From assembly GCA_047972135.1 (NCBI GenBank), contig JBKEAJ010000153.1, forward strand, positions 1 to 64,000: a stretch of 64,000 nucleotides of DNA. Reading direction: 5' to 3'. Position 1 is the stretch's first letter, and the number at the start of each line of letters is the position of its first letter. A program made the position numbers and the translations under genes. Below are positions 7,585 through 16,289 of the stretch, piece by piece. Source of the stretch: JBKEAJ01 sp047972135 (GTDB lineage Bacteria > Bacteroidota > Bacteroidia > Bacteroidales > Prolixibacteraceae). The notes beneath the pieces are model-generated. The model was not told the DNA's origin. It saw nothing but the letters and a program-made list of their open reading frames with translations, and made no database searches.

Positions 7585-8796
7585 ATGCCAACTACATCAC
7601 ACAGGGGAGACATGATGCCAAGCTCTCCGATACGAAAACTTGTACCACTTGCCAACAAGGCAAAAGAAAGGGGGATTAAAGTATATCACCTAAATATAGG
7701 TCAGCCGGATTTGCCAACTCCGAAGTCTGCAATAGATGCCATACGCAACATCGACAGGGAGATTCTTGAATATTCACCGAGTGACGGAATATTATCCTTA
7801 AGAGAAAAACTGGCTGTTTACTATAACAGGTTTAATATAAATGTGTCCGTAAACGACATAATAGTAACCTCCGGAGGGAGTGAGGCGGTTACATTTGCGT
7901 TTATGTCGTGTCTCGATCCAGGAGATGAGATAATAGTGCCTGAACCGGCATATGCGAACTACGAGGCGTTTGCGATTGTGGCAGGAGCAGTGATAAAGCC
8001 TTTGCCTACAAGGATTGAAGATGGTTTTGCTCTTCCGCCGATAGAAGAATTTGAGAAACTTATCAGTCCGAAAACAAAGGGTATTATGATATGCAATCCC
8101 AACAATCCTACGGGCTACCTTTATACGAAGCAGGAAATGAACGCCATCAGAGATTTGGTTTTGAAGCATGATTTGTATTTATTTTCTGATGAGGTATATA
8201 GGGAGTTTTGTTATACGGGAGCACCGTATATATCGGCCTTTCACCTTGAAGGCATAGAACAGAATGTCGTGCTGATAGATTCCGTTTCAAAGAGGTATAG
8301 TGAATGTGGAATTAGGGTTGGTGCCTTGATAAGCAAAAACTCTAATGTCAGGCGTAACGTAATGAAGTTTTGTCAGGCGCGACTTAGTCCGCCACTGATT
8401 GGGCAAATAGCAGCAGAGGCATCTTTAGAAAATACTGATGACTATTTGATGGACTCCTACAATGAATATGTGCAGCGTCGTAAATGCCTGATTGATGGTC
8501 TGAACCGTATTGACGGCGTGTATTCGCCAATACCGATGGGGGCATTTTACACAGTGGCAAGGCTGCCTGTTGACAATTCGGATAAATTTTGCGAATGGCT
8601 ACTTTCCGATTTCAGCTATGAGGGAGAGACGATATTTTTGGCTCCAGCATCGGGGTTTTATACGACTCCTAATCATGGGACTAATGAGGTTAGAATTGCC
8701 TATGTCTTAAATAAAAACGACCTCATTAAATCCCTTAAGATATTAGAAGAAGCATTGAAAGTGTATCCCAATACGATTTATACGAATGGACATTAA
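7585..8796 (+). CDS. Class I/II pyridoxal-phosphate aminotransferase (AspC-like)
   Basis: 403-residue fold-type I aminotransferase; likely transfers amino groups between an amino acid and 2-oxoglutarate, possibly aspartate as in AspC-like members, but the substrate cannot be read from sequence. Motifs: LNIGQPDLPTP near residue 35, TSGGSEAVTFAF (PLP phosphate cup) near 95, YANYEAF (ring stacking Tyr), CNPNNPTGYLYT near 172, SDEVYREF near 207, and the Schiff-base lysine in IDSVSKRYSECGIRVG near 237. The C-terminal RIAYVLNKNDL has the conserved Arg that binds the substrate carboxylate. SVSKRYSECG instead of the commoner SFSK is a subfamily feature seen in Bacteroidota members. Flanked by its own promoter and terminator. 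Confidence 0.9.
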   Translation: MPTTSHRGDMMPSSPIRKLVPLANKAKERGIKVYHLNIGQPDLPTPKSAIDAIRNIDREILEYSPSDGILSLREKLAVYYNRFNINVSVNDIIVTSGGSEAVTFAFMSCLDPGDEIIVPEPAYANYEAFAIVAGAVIKPLPTRIEDGFALPPIEEFEKLISPKTKGIMICNPNNPTGYLYTKQEMNAIRDLVLKHDLYLFSDEVYREFCYTGAPYISAFHLEGIEQNVVLIDSVSKRYSECGIRVGALISKNSNVRRNVMKFCQARLSPPLIGQIAAEASLENTDDYLMDSYNEYVQRRKCLIDGLNRIDGVYSPIPMGAFYTVARLPVDNSDKFCEWLLSDFSYEGETIFLAPASGFYTTPNHGTNEVRIAYVLNKNDLIKSLKILEEALKVYPNTIYTNGH

Positions 8797-8806
8797 ACTG
8801 TATTCC

Positions 8807-8843
8807 GAAATGCAGGAAGTAATTCTTCCTAGCATTTCATTTT
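8807..8843 (+). terminator. Terminator after the aminotransferase gene
   Basis: Strong hairpin: gaaatgcaggaag (8807-8819) pairs with cttcctagcatttc (8825-8838) with one bulge, followed by attttg. It lies 11 bp past the stop. Confidence 0.75.
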
Positions 8844-8965
8844 GATAATCAGTATATTATTATCGTCATCCGCCTTGCACCTATGCGTTTATTTTGCATG
8901 AGTAAGATTAAAAATCAGGGGCATTGTTAAATAATGTTGATAAACTATTTCTAATTACTTTGATA

Positions 8966-9000
8966 TTTGCGATTTAGGCACCTTCTTTTTATTATCTTTG
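8966..9000 (+). promoter_or_regulatory. Promoter of the M23-dxr-rseP operon
   Basis: TTTG at 8966-8969 and TATCTTTG at 8993-9000 (23 bp apart), the latter a full match to TAnnTTTG and 20 bp before the ATG at 9020. Confidence 0.55.
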
Positions 9001-9019
9001 TGTGATTTATGTACGATAA

Positions 9020-9937
9020 ATGAATTGGAATAAAATAAAGCAAATCATAAGTCGCAGGTACAATCTCATTATACAAAAAGAAAGTACCTTCGACATTGAA
9101 AGAACCGTCAAGTTTTCGGGGCTACACGTTGCTGTTGCGGGATTGTTGTTTTTTGTTTTGATCATTATACTCACGGTCTTCCTCATAAAATATCAGAGTA
9201 TGCTTAATTACTTTGACGGGGTTAAGGTTTCTAACCTAAGAGATCAGTTAATATTATATCACCAAAAGATTGACGAGCTTGAAAATAGTATTATCGCCCG
9301 CGACAACAAGATGCAGAGCATAATGTTGGTTTTGAGCGATGATATTGACAGCACCATCACCTCCCCCGATGTATTGAAGAATATTAAAGCTACATACGGC
9401 ATTAATGACTCCACAACGAAGGTTAATGAAAATACGCCACCAATGAATATTGGCAGAGGCATACCAGATTTGCATGAAGTTGGTGGTTTGGATAGCTTAT
9501 CAGCACAATATGGCAGGCATACTTATTTATCGAATATAGTTACATCGAGTAATAAGGTAGTTCCCTATATGATACCTCCTGTATCGGGTTATGTATCTGC
9601 CGGTTTTGACCCATCTAGGGAGCATTATGCCATCGATGTTGTGGCGGAGAATGGGAATGTAAATGTGGTATCGGTGGCTGACGGGACAGTCATAAATTCC
9701 GACTACACACTTCAGACAGGACATGTGTTGTACATTCAGCATCAGAATAACTTGATATCTGTGTATAAACACAATAAAGGGGCTTTGAAAAAAGTTGGAG
9801 ACAAGGTTAAGCAAGGCGAGTTAATAGCCATCCTTGGTAATTCAGGTGAGCTGACAACCGGACCGCATCTTCACTTTGAGTTATGGCTGGATGGCGACCC
9901 AATTAACCCCGCGCATTATTTGAATTTTGAAAGATAG
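9020..9937 (+). CDS. M23-family metallopeptidase, membrane anchored
   Basis: Probable cell-wall endopeptidase (or non-catalytic activator) of the LytM/DipM type. 305 residues: cytoplasmic N-terminus, one membrane segment at about 38-62 (AVAGLLFFVLIIILTVFLI), a coiled-coil-like stretch (residues 70-110), then the M23 domain from about 190. Zinc ligands are present: H and D in HYAIDVV and the HLHFE motif near the C-terminus (GPHLHFELWLDGDPINP), and the remaining H in VYKHNKG is also kept, so it is likely active in the periplasm. It starts a run with dxr (9 bp gap) and rseP. ATG at 9020 follows a clear promoter. Confidence 0.9.
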   Translation: MNWNKIKQIISRRYNLIIQKESTFDIERTVKFSGLHVAVAGLLFFVLIIILTVFLIKYQSMLNYFDGVKVSNLRDQLILYHQKIDELENSIIARDNKMQSIMLVLSDDIDSTITSPDVLKNIKATYGINDSTTKVNENTPPMNIGRGIPDLHEVGGLDSLSAQYGRHTYLSNIVTSSNKVVPYMIPPVSGYVSAGFDPSREHYAIDVVAENGNVNVVSVADGTVINSDYTLQTGHVLYIQHQNNLISVYKHNKGALKKVGDKVKQGELIAILGNSGELTTGPHLHFELWLDGDPINPAHYLNFER

Positions 9938-9946
9938 AATTTAAAT

Positions 9947-11104
9947 ATGTCCGAACTCAAGAATATAGCCATACTCGGCTCGACAGGCTCAATTGGCACA
10001 CAGACATTGGAAGTTGTGAGGGAGCATCCTGAGCTCTTCAAAGTTGAAGTTCTTACTGCCAACACTAGTACCGATTTGTTGATTTCGCAAGCCAAAGAAT
10101 TTAAGCCGAACTGTGTTGTTATTGCCGACGACTCTCTTTACACAAAAGTCAATGATGCTTTGTTTGACGACGACATAAAAGTATATGCTGGAGCGGATGC
10201 ACTTTGTCAGGTTGTTGCGATGGACTGTGTGGATGTTGTACTTACTGCAATGGTTGGAGTGGCAGGTTTAAGACCGACAATCAGTGCTATTGAAGCAAAA
10301 AAGGACATTGCCTTGGCAAACAAGGAGACCCTGGTTGTGGCGGGGCATATAATAATGCAACTTGCCATCGACAACAATGTGAACATAATACCCGTCGATT
10401 CAGAGCATTCGGCAATATTTCAGTGTTTGGTAGGTGAACATTTCAATAGAATATCAAAACTTATTCTCACTGCTTCGGGAGGTCCTTTCAAGGACAGACC
10501 TGCTACATCTTTTGCGGATATAACCTTAGAGGAAGCTCTCAGACACCCCAATTGGGACATGGGCAATAAAATCACTATCGACTCTGCAACGATGATGAAT
10601 AAGGGCCTTGAGGTGATAGAGGCAAAATGGCTATTTTCTGTTGAAGCCAACAATATAGAAGTTGTTGTTCATCCTCAGAGTATAGTTCATTCGGCGGTAC
10701 AGTTTGAGGATAACTCCGTAAAAGCACAGTTGGGACTGCCTGACATGAAGCTACCCATTCAATATGCATTGTCATTTCCTAAGCGGGAGAAGCTGAATAC
10801 TCCCGAGTTTAGTTTTTTCGAGTATCCGTCGTTGACATTTGAGAAGCCCGACATGGAAAAATTTCGCTGTTTGGCTTTGGCGTTTGAGGCTTTGCAACGT
10901 GGAGGAAGTGCTCCTTGCGTACTAAATGGGGCGAACGAAATGGCTGTGGCTGAATTTTTGCGGGGTAAAATAGCTTTCAATGCCCTTCCGGATGTTATAG
11001 AGATAGCGTTGAATACGATACCGCAGCTTGAAAATCCCTCATTAAATGAGTGTTTAGAGCTTGACGAGGAAGCAAGAAAATTAATAAAAACGATAATAAA
11101 ATAG
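9947..11104 (+). CDS. dxr: 1-deoxy-D-xylulose 5-phosphate reductoisomerase
   Basis: Second step of the MEP isoprenoid pathway: DXP to MEP with NADPH. 385 residues, normal length. N-terminal NADPH fold ILGSTGSIGTQTLEVV (residues 8-23); ALANKETLVVAG near 123; metal and substrate residues in PVDSEHSAIFQCL near 150 and TASGGPF; the flexible loop and active site HPNWDMGNKITIDSATMMNK near 205-225; and the C-terminal helical domain with LNGANEMAVAEFL. Nine bp after the M23 gene and 4 bp before rseP, so translationally and transcriptionally linked. Confidence 0.97.
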   Translation: MSELKNIAILGSTGSIGTQTLEVVREHPELFKVEVLTANTSTDLLISQAKEFKPNCVVIADDSLYTKVNDALFDDDIKVYAGADALCQVVAMDCVDVVLTAMVGVAGLRPTISAIEAKKDIALANKETLVVAGHIIMQLAIDNNVNIIPVDSEHSAIFQCLVGEHFNRISKLILTASGGPFKDRPATSFADITLEEALRHPNWDMGNKITIDSATMMNKGLEVIEAKWLFSVEANNIEVVVHPQSIVHSAVQFEDNSVKAQLGLPDMKLPIQYALSFPKREKLNTPEFSFFEYPSLTFEKPDMEKFRCLALAFEALQRGGSAPCVLNGANEMAVAEFLRGKIAFNALPDVIEIALNTIPQLENPSLNECLELDEEARKLIKTIIK

Positions 11105-11108
11105 TAGA

Positions 11109-12443
11109 ATGGATATTTTGATGAGAGTTGTTCAGCTCATTGTTAGTTTGTCGATATTGGTGATAATACATGAGTTAGGGCATTTTATGTTTGCCAAGTT
11201 ATTTAAGTGCAGGGTAGAGAAGTTCTACTTGTTCTTTGACCCATGGTTTTCCTTGTTCAAAAAGAAAATTGGCGATACCGAATATGGGGTAGGTTGGCTA
11301 CCTTTGGGGGGATATGTCAAGATTTCGGGAATGATTGATGAGTCTATGGATAAGGAGCAGATGAAACAGGAGCCTAAGGCATGGGAGTTTCGCTCCAAAC
11401 CTGCCTATCAGCGTCTGCTGATTATGCTTGGCGGGGTGTTGATGAATGTTGTTGGAGCAAGTATAATATACATAGGTATAAGCTACCACTATGGAGAGAC
11501 TTTTCTTGCCAATGAAGATGCTAAATATGGAGTTGTAGCAACAGAAGATGCTCAAGATGTAGGGTTTATGAATGGTGATAAGATTGTTAGCATAGATGGT
11601 AAAGTTCCATATAAATTCTTTGAATCTTCGTCCTTAATAATATTGAATAACGCAAAGTCAGTAGTGGTTGACCGCAATGGCTCCAATGTTACGGTTGACA
11701 TATCTGATGATGCTCATGCTAAACTTGCCAATGCCGGTGTACCTCTTTTCGATATGCGAGTTAAGGCTGATTTTGCCATTGCTGATTTAGTCAAGGGCTC
11801 GGCGGCAGAGACTGCAGGAGTAGAAAAGGGCGATGTCTTTGTTAGTCTTGATGGTCGGCAGTTTGAGTACTATGATGAGTTTAAGAATTATGTAGAGGGA
11901 CATGCAGGAAAAACTGTTTCCATGGGGCTTAGTCGTAATGGAGAGACTAAGACTATTGACGTACGGGTGAGCGACGAGGGAATGTTGGGCATACAACCGA
12001 AACTGAGTGGTGTAGAAGACTTTAAATTCACAACGGTGAAGTATTCATTTTTGGAGTCTATCCCCAATGGTTTTATTCTTGCGGGCAATAAAATATCAAT
12101 GTATGTAAAGAGTCTGGGATTACTATTCAAGCCCAAGATGAATGCAGCTAAGAATCTGGGAGGTTTTGGAACACTTGCAAAAATGTTTCCCACCTCGTGG
12201 GATTGGCAGATATTTTGGAATATCACGGCGTTTCTATCTGTTATCTTGGCAGTTATGAACCTATTGCCGATTCCTGGACTTGATGGGGGACACGTTATGT
12301 TTGTCCTTTATGAAATGATTACCGGCAGAAAACCTGGTGACAAGTTTATGGAGTATGCCATTACGGCAGGCTTTATATTCCTGATAGCCTTACTATTATT
12401 TGCCAATGGGAATGATATTTATAAAGCGATAACAGGAAAATAG
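11109..12443 (+). CDS. rseP: RseP-type intramembrane zinc protease
   Basis: Site-2 protease that cleaves membrane-embedded substrates such as anti-sigma factors or signal peptide remnants. 444 residues. The first membrane segment carries the zinc-binding HELGH (residues 20-24 in LVIIHELGHFMFAK); two PDZ regions lie between (about 120-300); the last part has the third zinc ligand motif NLLPIPGLDGGHVMF near 383 and a final membrane segment. GYVKISGMIDES after the first helix is typical. The dxr-rseP pair is widely conserved in Bacteroidota. Anti-sigma candidate at 41430-42806 could be a substrate, but that is only a guess. Confidence 0.95.
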   Translation: MDILMRVVQLIVSLSILVIIHELGHFMFAKLFKCRVEKFYLFFDPWFSLFKKKIGDTEYGVGWLPLGGYVKISGMIDESMDKEQMKQEPKAWEFRSKPAYQRLLIMLGGVLMNVVGASIIYIGISYHYGETFLANEDAKYGVVATEDAQDVGFMNGDKIVSIDGKVPYKFFESSSLIILNNAKSVVVDRNGSNVTVDISDDAHAKLANAGVPLFDMRVKADFAIADLVKGSAAETAGVEKGDVFVSLDGRQFEYYDEFKNYVEGHAGKTVSMGLSRNGETKTIDVRVSDEGMLGIQPKLSGVEDFKFTTVKYSFLESIPNGFILAGNKISMYVKSLGLLFKPKMNAAKNLGGFGTLAKMFPTSWDWQIFWNITAFLSVILAVMNLLPIPGLDGGHVMFVLYEMITGRKPGDKFMEYAITAGFIFLIALLLFANGNDIYKAITGK

Positions 12444-12467
12444 GATAAACACTAAAAGATTTGAGAT

Positions 12468-13502
12468 ATGAAGAAAAGCTTTGAAGTCGTAGCAGCATTA
12501 TTAGTTATTAGTTCTTTTCTTTTTTCTTGTCATAAAAAAGAAGGGAATGCAGATTATAAACCCTCTCCAGTGGGGCAATATAGCGAATTAAGCATTGTAA
12601 TTCCTACCAACTATTGGGAAGGAGCATTGGGCAATGAGCTAAGAACCATTTTTTCCGAAGATGTTCCATTTCTTCCTCAGAGTGAGCCGATGTTTGACAT
12701 TAGTCAGATACCTCCACTTATTTTTAAGGATGCTTTTCTTAAAACGCGGAATGTGCTTGTTGTTCAGATTGACCCAAAATACACCGAGCCGATGATAGCA
12801 ACAGCGAATGACGTATTTGCAAGACCGCAGTCTCTTGCCTATCTAAATGCAGATTCACCTGCGGCGGCAATAGAATATATTAAAACTGGAGCCGACATTG
12901 TCATCGATTATTTCTTGACTAGAAACAGGGATGCACAAATAGAAACTAATAAAAGTTTTAACGACATAAGGCTGGAAGATGCTGTTAAGAAGATGTTCGA
13001 TATTGACATAACGGCAAGGTCGGGATATCGATTGGCGAATTTGCCCGAGAAAAGCAATGATTTTATGTGGCTAGATTTCAATGGGTCTTTAGCTCATTTG
13101 GGATTATTTATATATACCTACCCCTACACAAATCAGGAAATGTTCTCAAAAGCAGCAATAATAGAAAAGCGTAATGAACTTTTACAAAAGTATGTTGGTG
13201 GCGAAAAGGATGGCTCGTATATGACAACGGAGGTTCAGCTGCAGCCAAGTCTTGACACTATTGACTTCAAGGGCAGTTATGCGGTGGAGATGAGAGGGTT
13301 ATGGAAGATGCATAATGATTTTCTCGGAGGTCCGTTTGTGAGTCTCACGGTTTTGGATGAGAAAAAAACGCGTTTGGTAACTGTCGAGGGCTTTGTGTCT
13401 GCCCACGCAGCCGAGAAGCGAGATTATATGCGTCAGCTCGAAGCAATTGTCTATAGCCTTTCTTTGGAAGATGCCGCTACTGTTGTTGCTGACGAGGAGT
13501 AA
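12468..13502 (+). CDS. DUF4837 lipoprotein
   Basis: 344 residues beginning with a lipoprotein signal, VVAALLVISSFLFSCHKKEG, with the lipidation Cys at about residue 21. The rest is soluble and shows no transmembrane segment; it fits the DUF4837 family, which is found in Bacteroidota only and has no known function. It is 24 bp after rseP and so belongs to the same transcript. The cell position would be the periplasmic face of the inner or outer membrane. Confidence 0.8.
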   Translation: MKKSFEVVAALLVISSFLFSCHKKEGNADYKPSPVGQYSELSIVIPTNYWEGALGNELRTIFSEDVPFLPQSEPMFDISQIPPLIFKDAFLKTRNVLVVQIDPKYTEPMIATANDVFARPQSLAYLNADSPAAAIEYIKTGADIVIDYFLTRNRDAQIETNKSFNDIRLEDAVKKMFDIDITARSGYRLANLPEKSNDFMWLDFNGSLAHLGLFIYTYPYTNQEMFSKAAIIEKRNELLQKYVGGEKDGSYMTTEVQLQPSLDTIDFKGSYAVEMRGLWKMHNDFLGGPFVSLTVLDEKKTRLVTVEGFVSAHAAEKRDYMRQLEAIVYSLSLEDAATVVADEE

Positions 13503-13550
13503 TAGTAAACTGAAAGAATGAGTTTATTCACATGAGTATTGATATATTTA

Positions 13551-13580
13551 TTGTATATCATTCTAATTGTTATATCTTTG
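13551..13580 (+). promoter_or_regulatory. Promoter upstream of tatA
   Basis: TTG at 13551-13553, 19 bp spacer, TATCTTTG at 13573-13580 (full TAnnTTTG match). The gene starts at 13631. Confidence 0.5.
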
Positions 13581-13630
13581 TCAAATGCAATTTAATAAAT
13601 TGTTTAGCATTAAAATAAAAATTGAAGACG

Positions 13631-13822
13631 ATGAATATATTGGTATTAGGAATGCTTGGTGCACCGGAGATGATAGGAATAGGATTACTAGTTTTATTGC
13701 TGTTTGGAGGGCGTAAGATTCCAGAATTGATGAAAGGTTTGGGCAAAGGGATGAAGGAGTTCAAGAAAGCATCCAATGAAGACGATGATGATGTAAAATC
13801 TGAAAAAATCGAAAAAGAATAG
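13631..13822 (+). CDS. tatA: Sec-independent translocase subunit TatA/TatE
   Basis: 63 residues in the classic TatA layout: a short periplasmic N-terminus, one membrane helix ([18 protein letters not shown], residues about 10-27), the hinge [20 protein letters not shown] with the conserved Phe-Gly and an amphipathic helix, then an acidic Lys/Asp/Glu tail. It assembles the twin-arginine pore with TatC, which is not in this window. I start at the ATG 13631; a TTG three codons earlier is less likely. A Tat-type signal is present in the metallophosphatase at 61221-62300. Confidence 0.9.
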   Translation: MNILVLGMLGAPEMIGIGLLVLLLFGGRKIPELMKGLGKGMKEFKKASNEDDDDVKSEKIEKE

Positions 13823-13867
13823 ATTATCACCATTCCTTGCTATACCTAAGGAAAGAGACATTGAAAT

Positions 13868-15415
13868 ATGGATAAAACTGCCACAAAAAAATCTTTTGTA
13901 GACAGGTTTCTGGGAGCTGTTGAAAAAGCAGGAAATGCTTTGCCTCACCCTGCCACCTTGTTTGTTATATTAGCCTTAGTGGTTGTATTGTTGAGTGCCT
14001 TACTCAGCTGGCTGGGTGTCAATGTTCCCAATCCCGACCCTAATGCTTCTTCTGAAGATAAGGTCATAGCAGTCAGAAGTTTATTTTCTCGTGAGGGCTT
14101 AAGTTTCATAATGACAAAGACGGTGACCAACTTCACAAACTTTGCACCACTGGGGACAGTGCTAGTTGCTTTGTTAGGTATTGGAGTAGCAGAAGGTTCC
14201 GGTCTAATCGGGGCAGTGTTGCGGACTATCGTACTTAAATCCCCCGAACGTTTGCTTACTTTCGTCGTTGTATTTGCAGGAGTTATCTCCAATACTGCCA
14301 GTGAAGTTGGCTACGTACTTCTCGTACCTCTTGCTGCGGTTATCTTTTTAGCGGCGGGGAAGCATCCTTTGGCAGGTCTAGCGGCTGCATTTGCAGGAGT
14401 ATCCGGAGGATATAGTGCAAACTTGCTGCTGGGAACTATCGACCCACTATTGGCAGGGATATCTGAAGAAGCTGCTAAGATTGTCGACCCCACATACAAT
14501 ATCAATGTGGCTTGCAACTACTTTTTTATGTTTATATCCACATTTCTCATTGCCGCATTGGGAACATTTGTAACCGAGAAGATAGTGATTCCCAAGTTGG
14601 GACTTTACGAGGGAGAAGTTGAGCCCGAGAAGATAGAACGATTATCGAGTCAGGAAAAACGGGGTATGCTGTATGCAGGAATCTCAATACTTATTATGGT
14701 GGGCTTGCTGTTGATAGGTTTACTTCCTGAGGATGGAGTATTGAGAGGAGAAGGAGGGAGTATATTGAAATCTCCATTTATGGGAGGCATTGTTACCTTG
14801 ATATTTGTGGTGGCGGCAGTTGCCGGAATCGCTTATGGCGTCGGAGCTAGGACGATGAAAAACGATACCGATGTTATGAACAGCATGGCGAACTCGATGA
14901 AATCGCTGGGTGCGTATATTGTACTTGTATTTTTTGCCGCTCAGTTTGTAGAGTACTTTAAATGGACAAATATCGGACTAGTCACGGCAGTCAAAGGAGC
15001 CGACCTGTTGGTTGCCGTCAATCTGAAAGGAGTGCCTTTGATGATAGGTTTTATTCTGGTGGTAGCAATGATAAATCTTGTAATGGGCTCTGCTTCTGCA
15101 AAGTGGACACTCTTGGCTCCTGTTTTTATACCAATGTTTATGATGTTGCCCGAAGGATACTCGCCCGAATTTACTCAGTTAGTGTATAGAATAGGAGACT
15201 CGACGACAAATATCATATCTCCGATGATGAGTTATTTTGCTCTTATTGTCGTTTTCATTCAGAAATATCAGAAAGATGCAGGCATAGGCACAGTCATATC
15301 TCTGATGCTGCCCTACTCCATAGTGTTTTTTATAGGCTGGAGCATCTTGTTGATAATATGGATGTTATTGGGATTACCTATTGGTCCCGACTCTCCATTG
15401 CATTATCCAAATTAA
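13868..15415 (+). CDS. abgT: AbgT-family transporter
   Basis: 515-residue multi-spanning inner-membrane protein of the AbgT family, whose members import p-aminobenzoyl-glutamate or, in some cases, export sulfonamides. Family marks: [19 protein letters not shown] at the N-terminus, [20 protein letters not shown] near 98, [17 protein letters not shown] near 140, and [20 protein letters not shown] near 400, which is the second of two pseudo-repeated hairpin regions; the C-terminus has [13 protein letters not shown] segment [12 protein letters not shown]. Substrate in this organism is not deducible. It lies 45 bp after tatA and convergent with ftsE, 14 bp away. Confidence 0.9.
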   Translation: MDKTATKKSFVDRFLGAVEKAGNALPHPATLFVILALVVVLLSALLSWLGVNVPNPDPNASSEDKVIAVRSLFSREGLSFIMTKTVTNFTNFAPLGTVLVALLGIGVAEGSGLIGAVLRTIVLKSPERLLTFVVVFAGVISNTASEVGYVLLVPLAAVIFLAAGKHPLAGLAAAFAGVSGGYSANLLLGTIDPLLAGISEEAAKIVDPTYNINVACNYFFMFISTFLIAALGTFVTEKIVIPKLGLYEGEVEPEKIERLSSQEKRGMLYAGISILIMVGLLLIGLLPEDGVLRGEGGSILKSPFMGGIVTLIFVVAAVAGIAYGVGARTMKNDTDVMNSMANSMKSLGAYIVLVFFAAQFVEYFKWTNIGLVTAVKGADLLVAVNLKGVPLMIGFILVVAMINLVMGSASAKWTLLAPVFIPMFMMLPEGYSPEFTQLVYRIGDSTTNIISPMMSYFALIVVFIQKYQKDAGIGTVISLMLPYSIVFFIGWSILLIIWMLLGLPIGPDSPLHYPN

Positions 15416-15429
15416 ACTCGACGGCAGCC

Positions 15430-16143
15430 TTAATTTAGCAGACCCATATAGTCGCCTTCAGTAGAGAAGTTCTCTTCCAGTTTTATAGACTTATTTTTAA
15501 GGATATACGTTTTGTGAGGGAATTTTTCGACCAGAGCATGAGCGTGAGTTGCCACAACTACTGTCTTGCCTGTGCTGTTGAGTCTCTCTAGGAGTTTGAT
15601 AATATTCTCGGCATTTTGAGGGTCTAGTTGTGCAGTAGGTTCATCTGCCAATATTATCTCAGGTTCATTGAGAATTGCTCTTGCGATACATATTCGCTGT
15701 TGCTCGCCACCCGATAATTCGTGGGGCATGCGAGTACGCATTTTTTCCATTTCCACAGTGTGAAGGACTTCCATTATGCGTTGTGTAATTTTATTTTTAT
15801 CCGTCCAGCCTGTGGATTTAAGCACAAAATCGAGATTTTTCTCCACGTTTCGGTCTGTCAGCAGCTTATAATCTTGAAACACAATACCGAGCCTACGTCG
15901 TAAATAAGGTATTTCTTTAGGTTTAATGGTAGACAAGTCGAACTCTGCTACTTTAAGTTTACCTTTCTGTGGTAATATTTCTGCGCATATGGATTTTATA
16001 AGTGTGCTTTTTCCTGCCCCTACGGCACCCACAAGATAAACAAATTCGCTTTTATATATTTCGAGGTCGTCAATGTCTAAAACCAACTGCTCTTGACGGT
16101 GTAGCGAACACTCTGTAAAAGAAATTACGGATTTTCCTATCAT
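15430..16143 (-). CDS. ftsE: FtsE, cell-division ABC ATPase
   Basis: 237-residue ABC ATPase that, with FtsX, controls peptidoglycan hydrolases at the septum. Walker A is GAVGAGKST (residues about 38-46), Q-loop IVFQDYKLL, signature LSGGEQQR near 143, Walker B IILADEPTAQLD near 163, and switch His in VVATHAH. The FtsE-typical PYLRRRLGIVFQDYKLL is seen. FtsX is not adjacent here: the neighbour on the left is the convergent abgT, and on the right is the divergent TPR gene. A membrane partner encoded elsewhere is expected, as is common in Bacteroidota. Confidence 0.88.
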   Translation of the reverse strand: MIGKSVISFTECSLHRQEQLVLDIDDLEIYKSEFVYLVGAVGAGKSTLIKSICAEILPQKGKLKVAEFDLSTIKPKEIPYLRRRLGIVFQDYKLLTDRNVEKNLDFVLKSTGWTDKNKITQRIMEVLHTVEMEKMRTRMPHELSGGEQQRICIARAILNEPEIILADEPTAQLDPQNAENIIKLLERLNSTGKTVVVATHAHALVEKFPHKTYILKNKSIKLEENFSTEGDYMGLLN

Positions 16144-16289
16144 TATTTTAAGATATGAACAAATGCTGTTAACAAAATATCAAAGTACCAATTTCTCAGT
16201 GTGGGTACAATGAATTATCTTCGCAAAGATATAAAAGTTTATAAATCAAGGAAGCTACTTTTTATCGATTTATTATTGATATTTGTATT

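Noticed and set aside
16144..16289. Divergent promoters between ftsE and the TPR gene
   Set aside because: Boxes such as TATCTTCG and TACTTTG are one base off the consensus or spacing.
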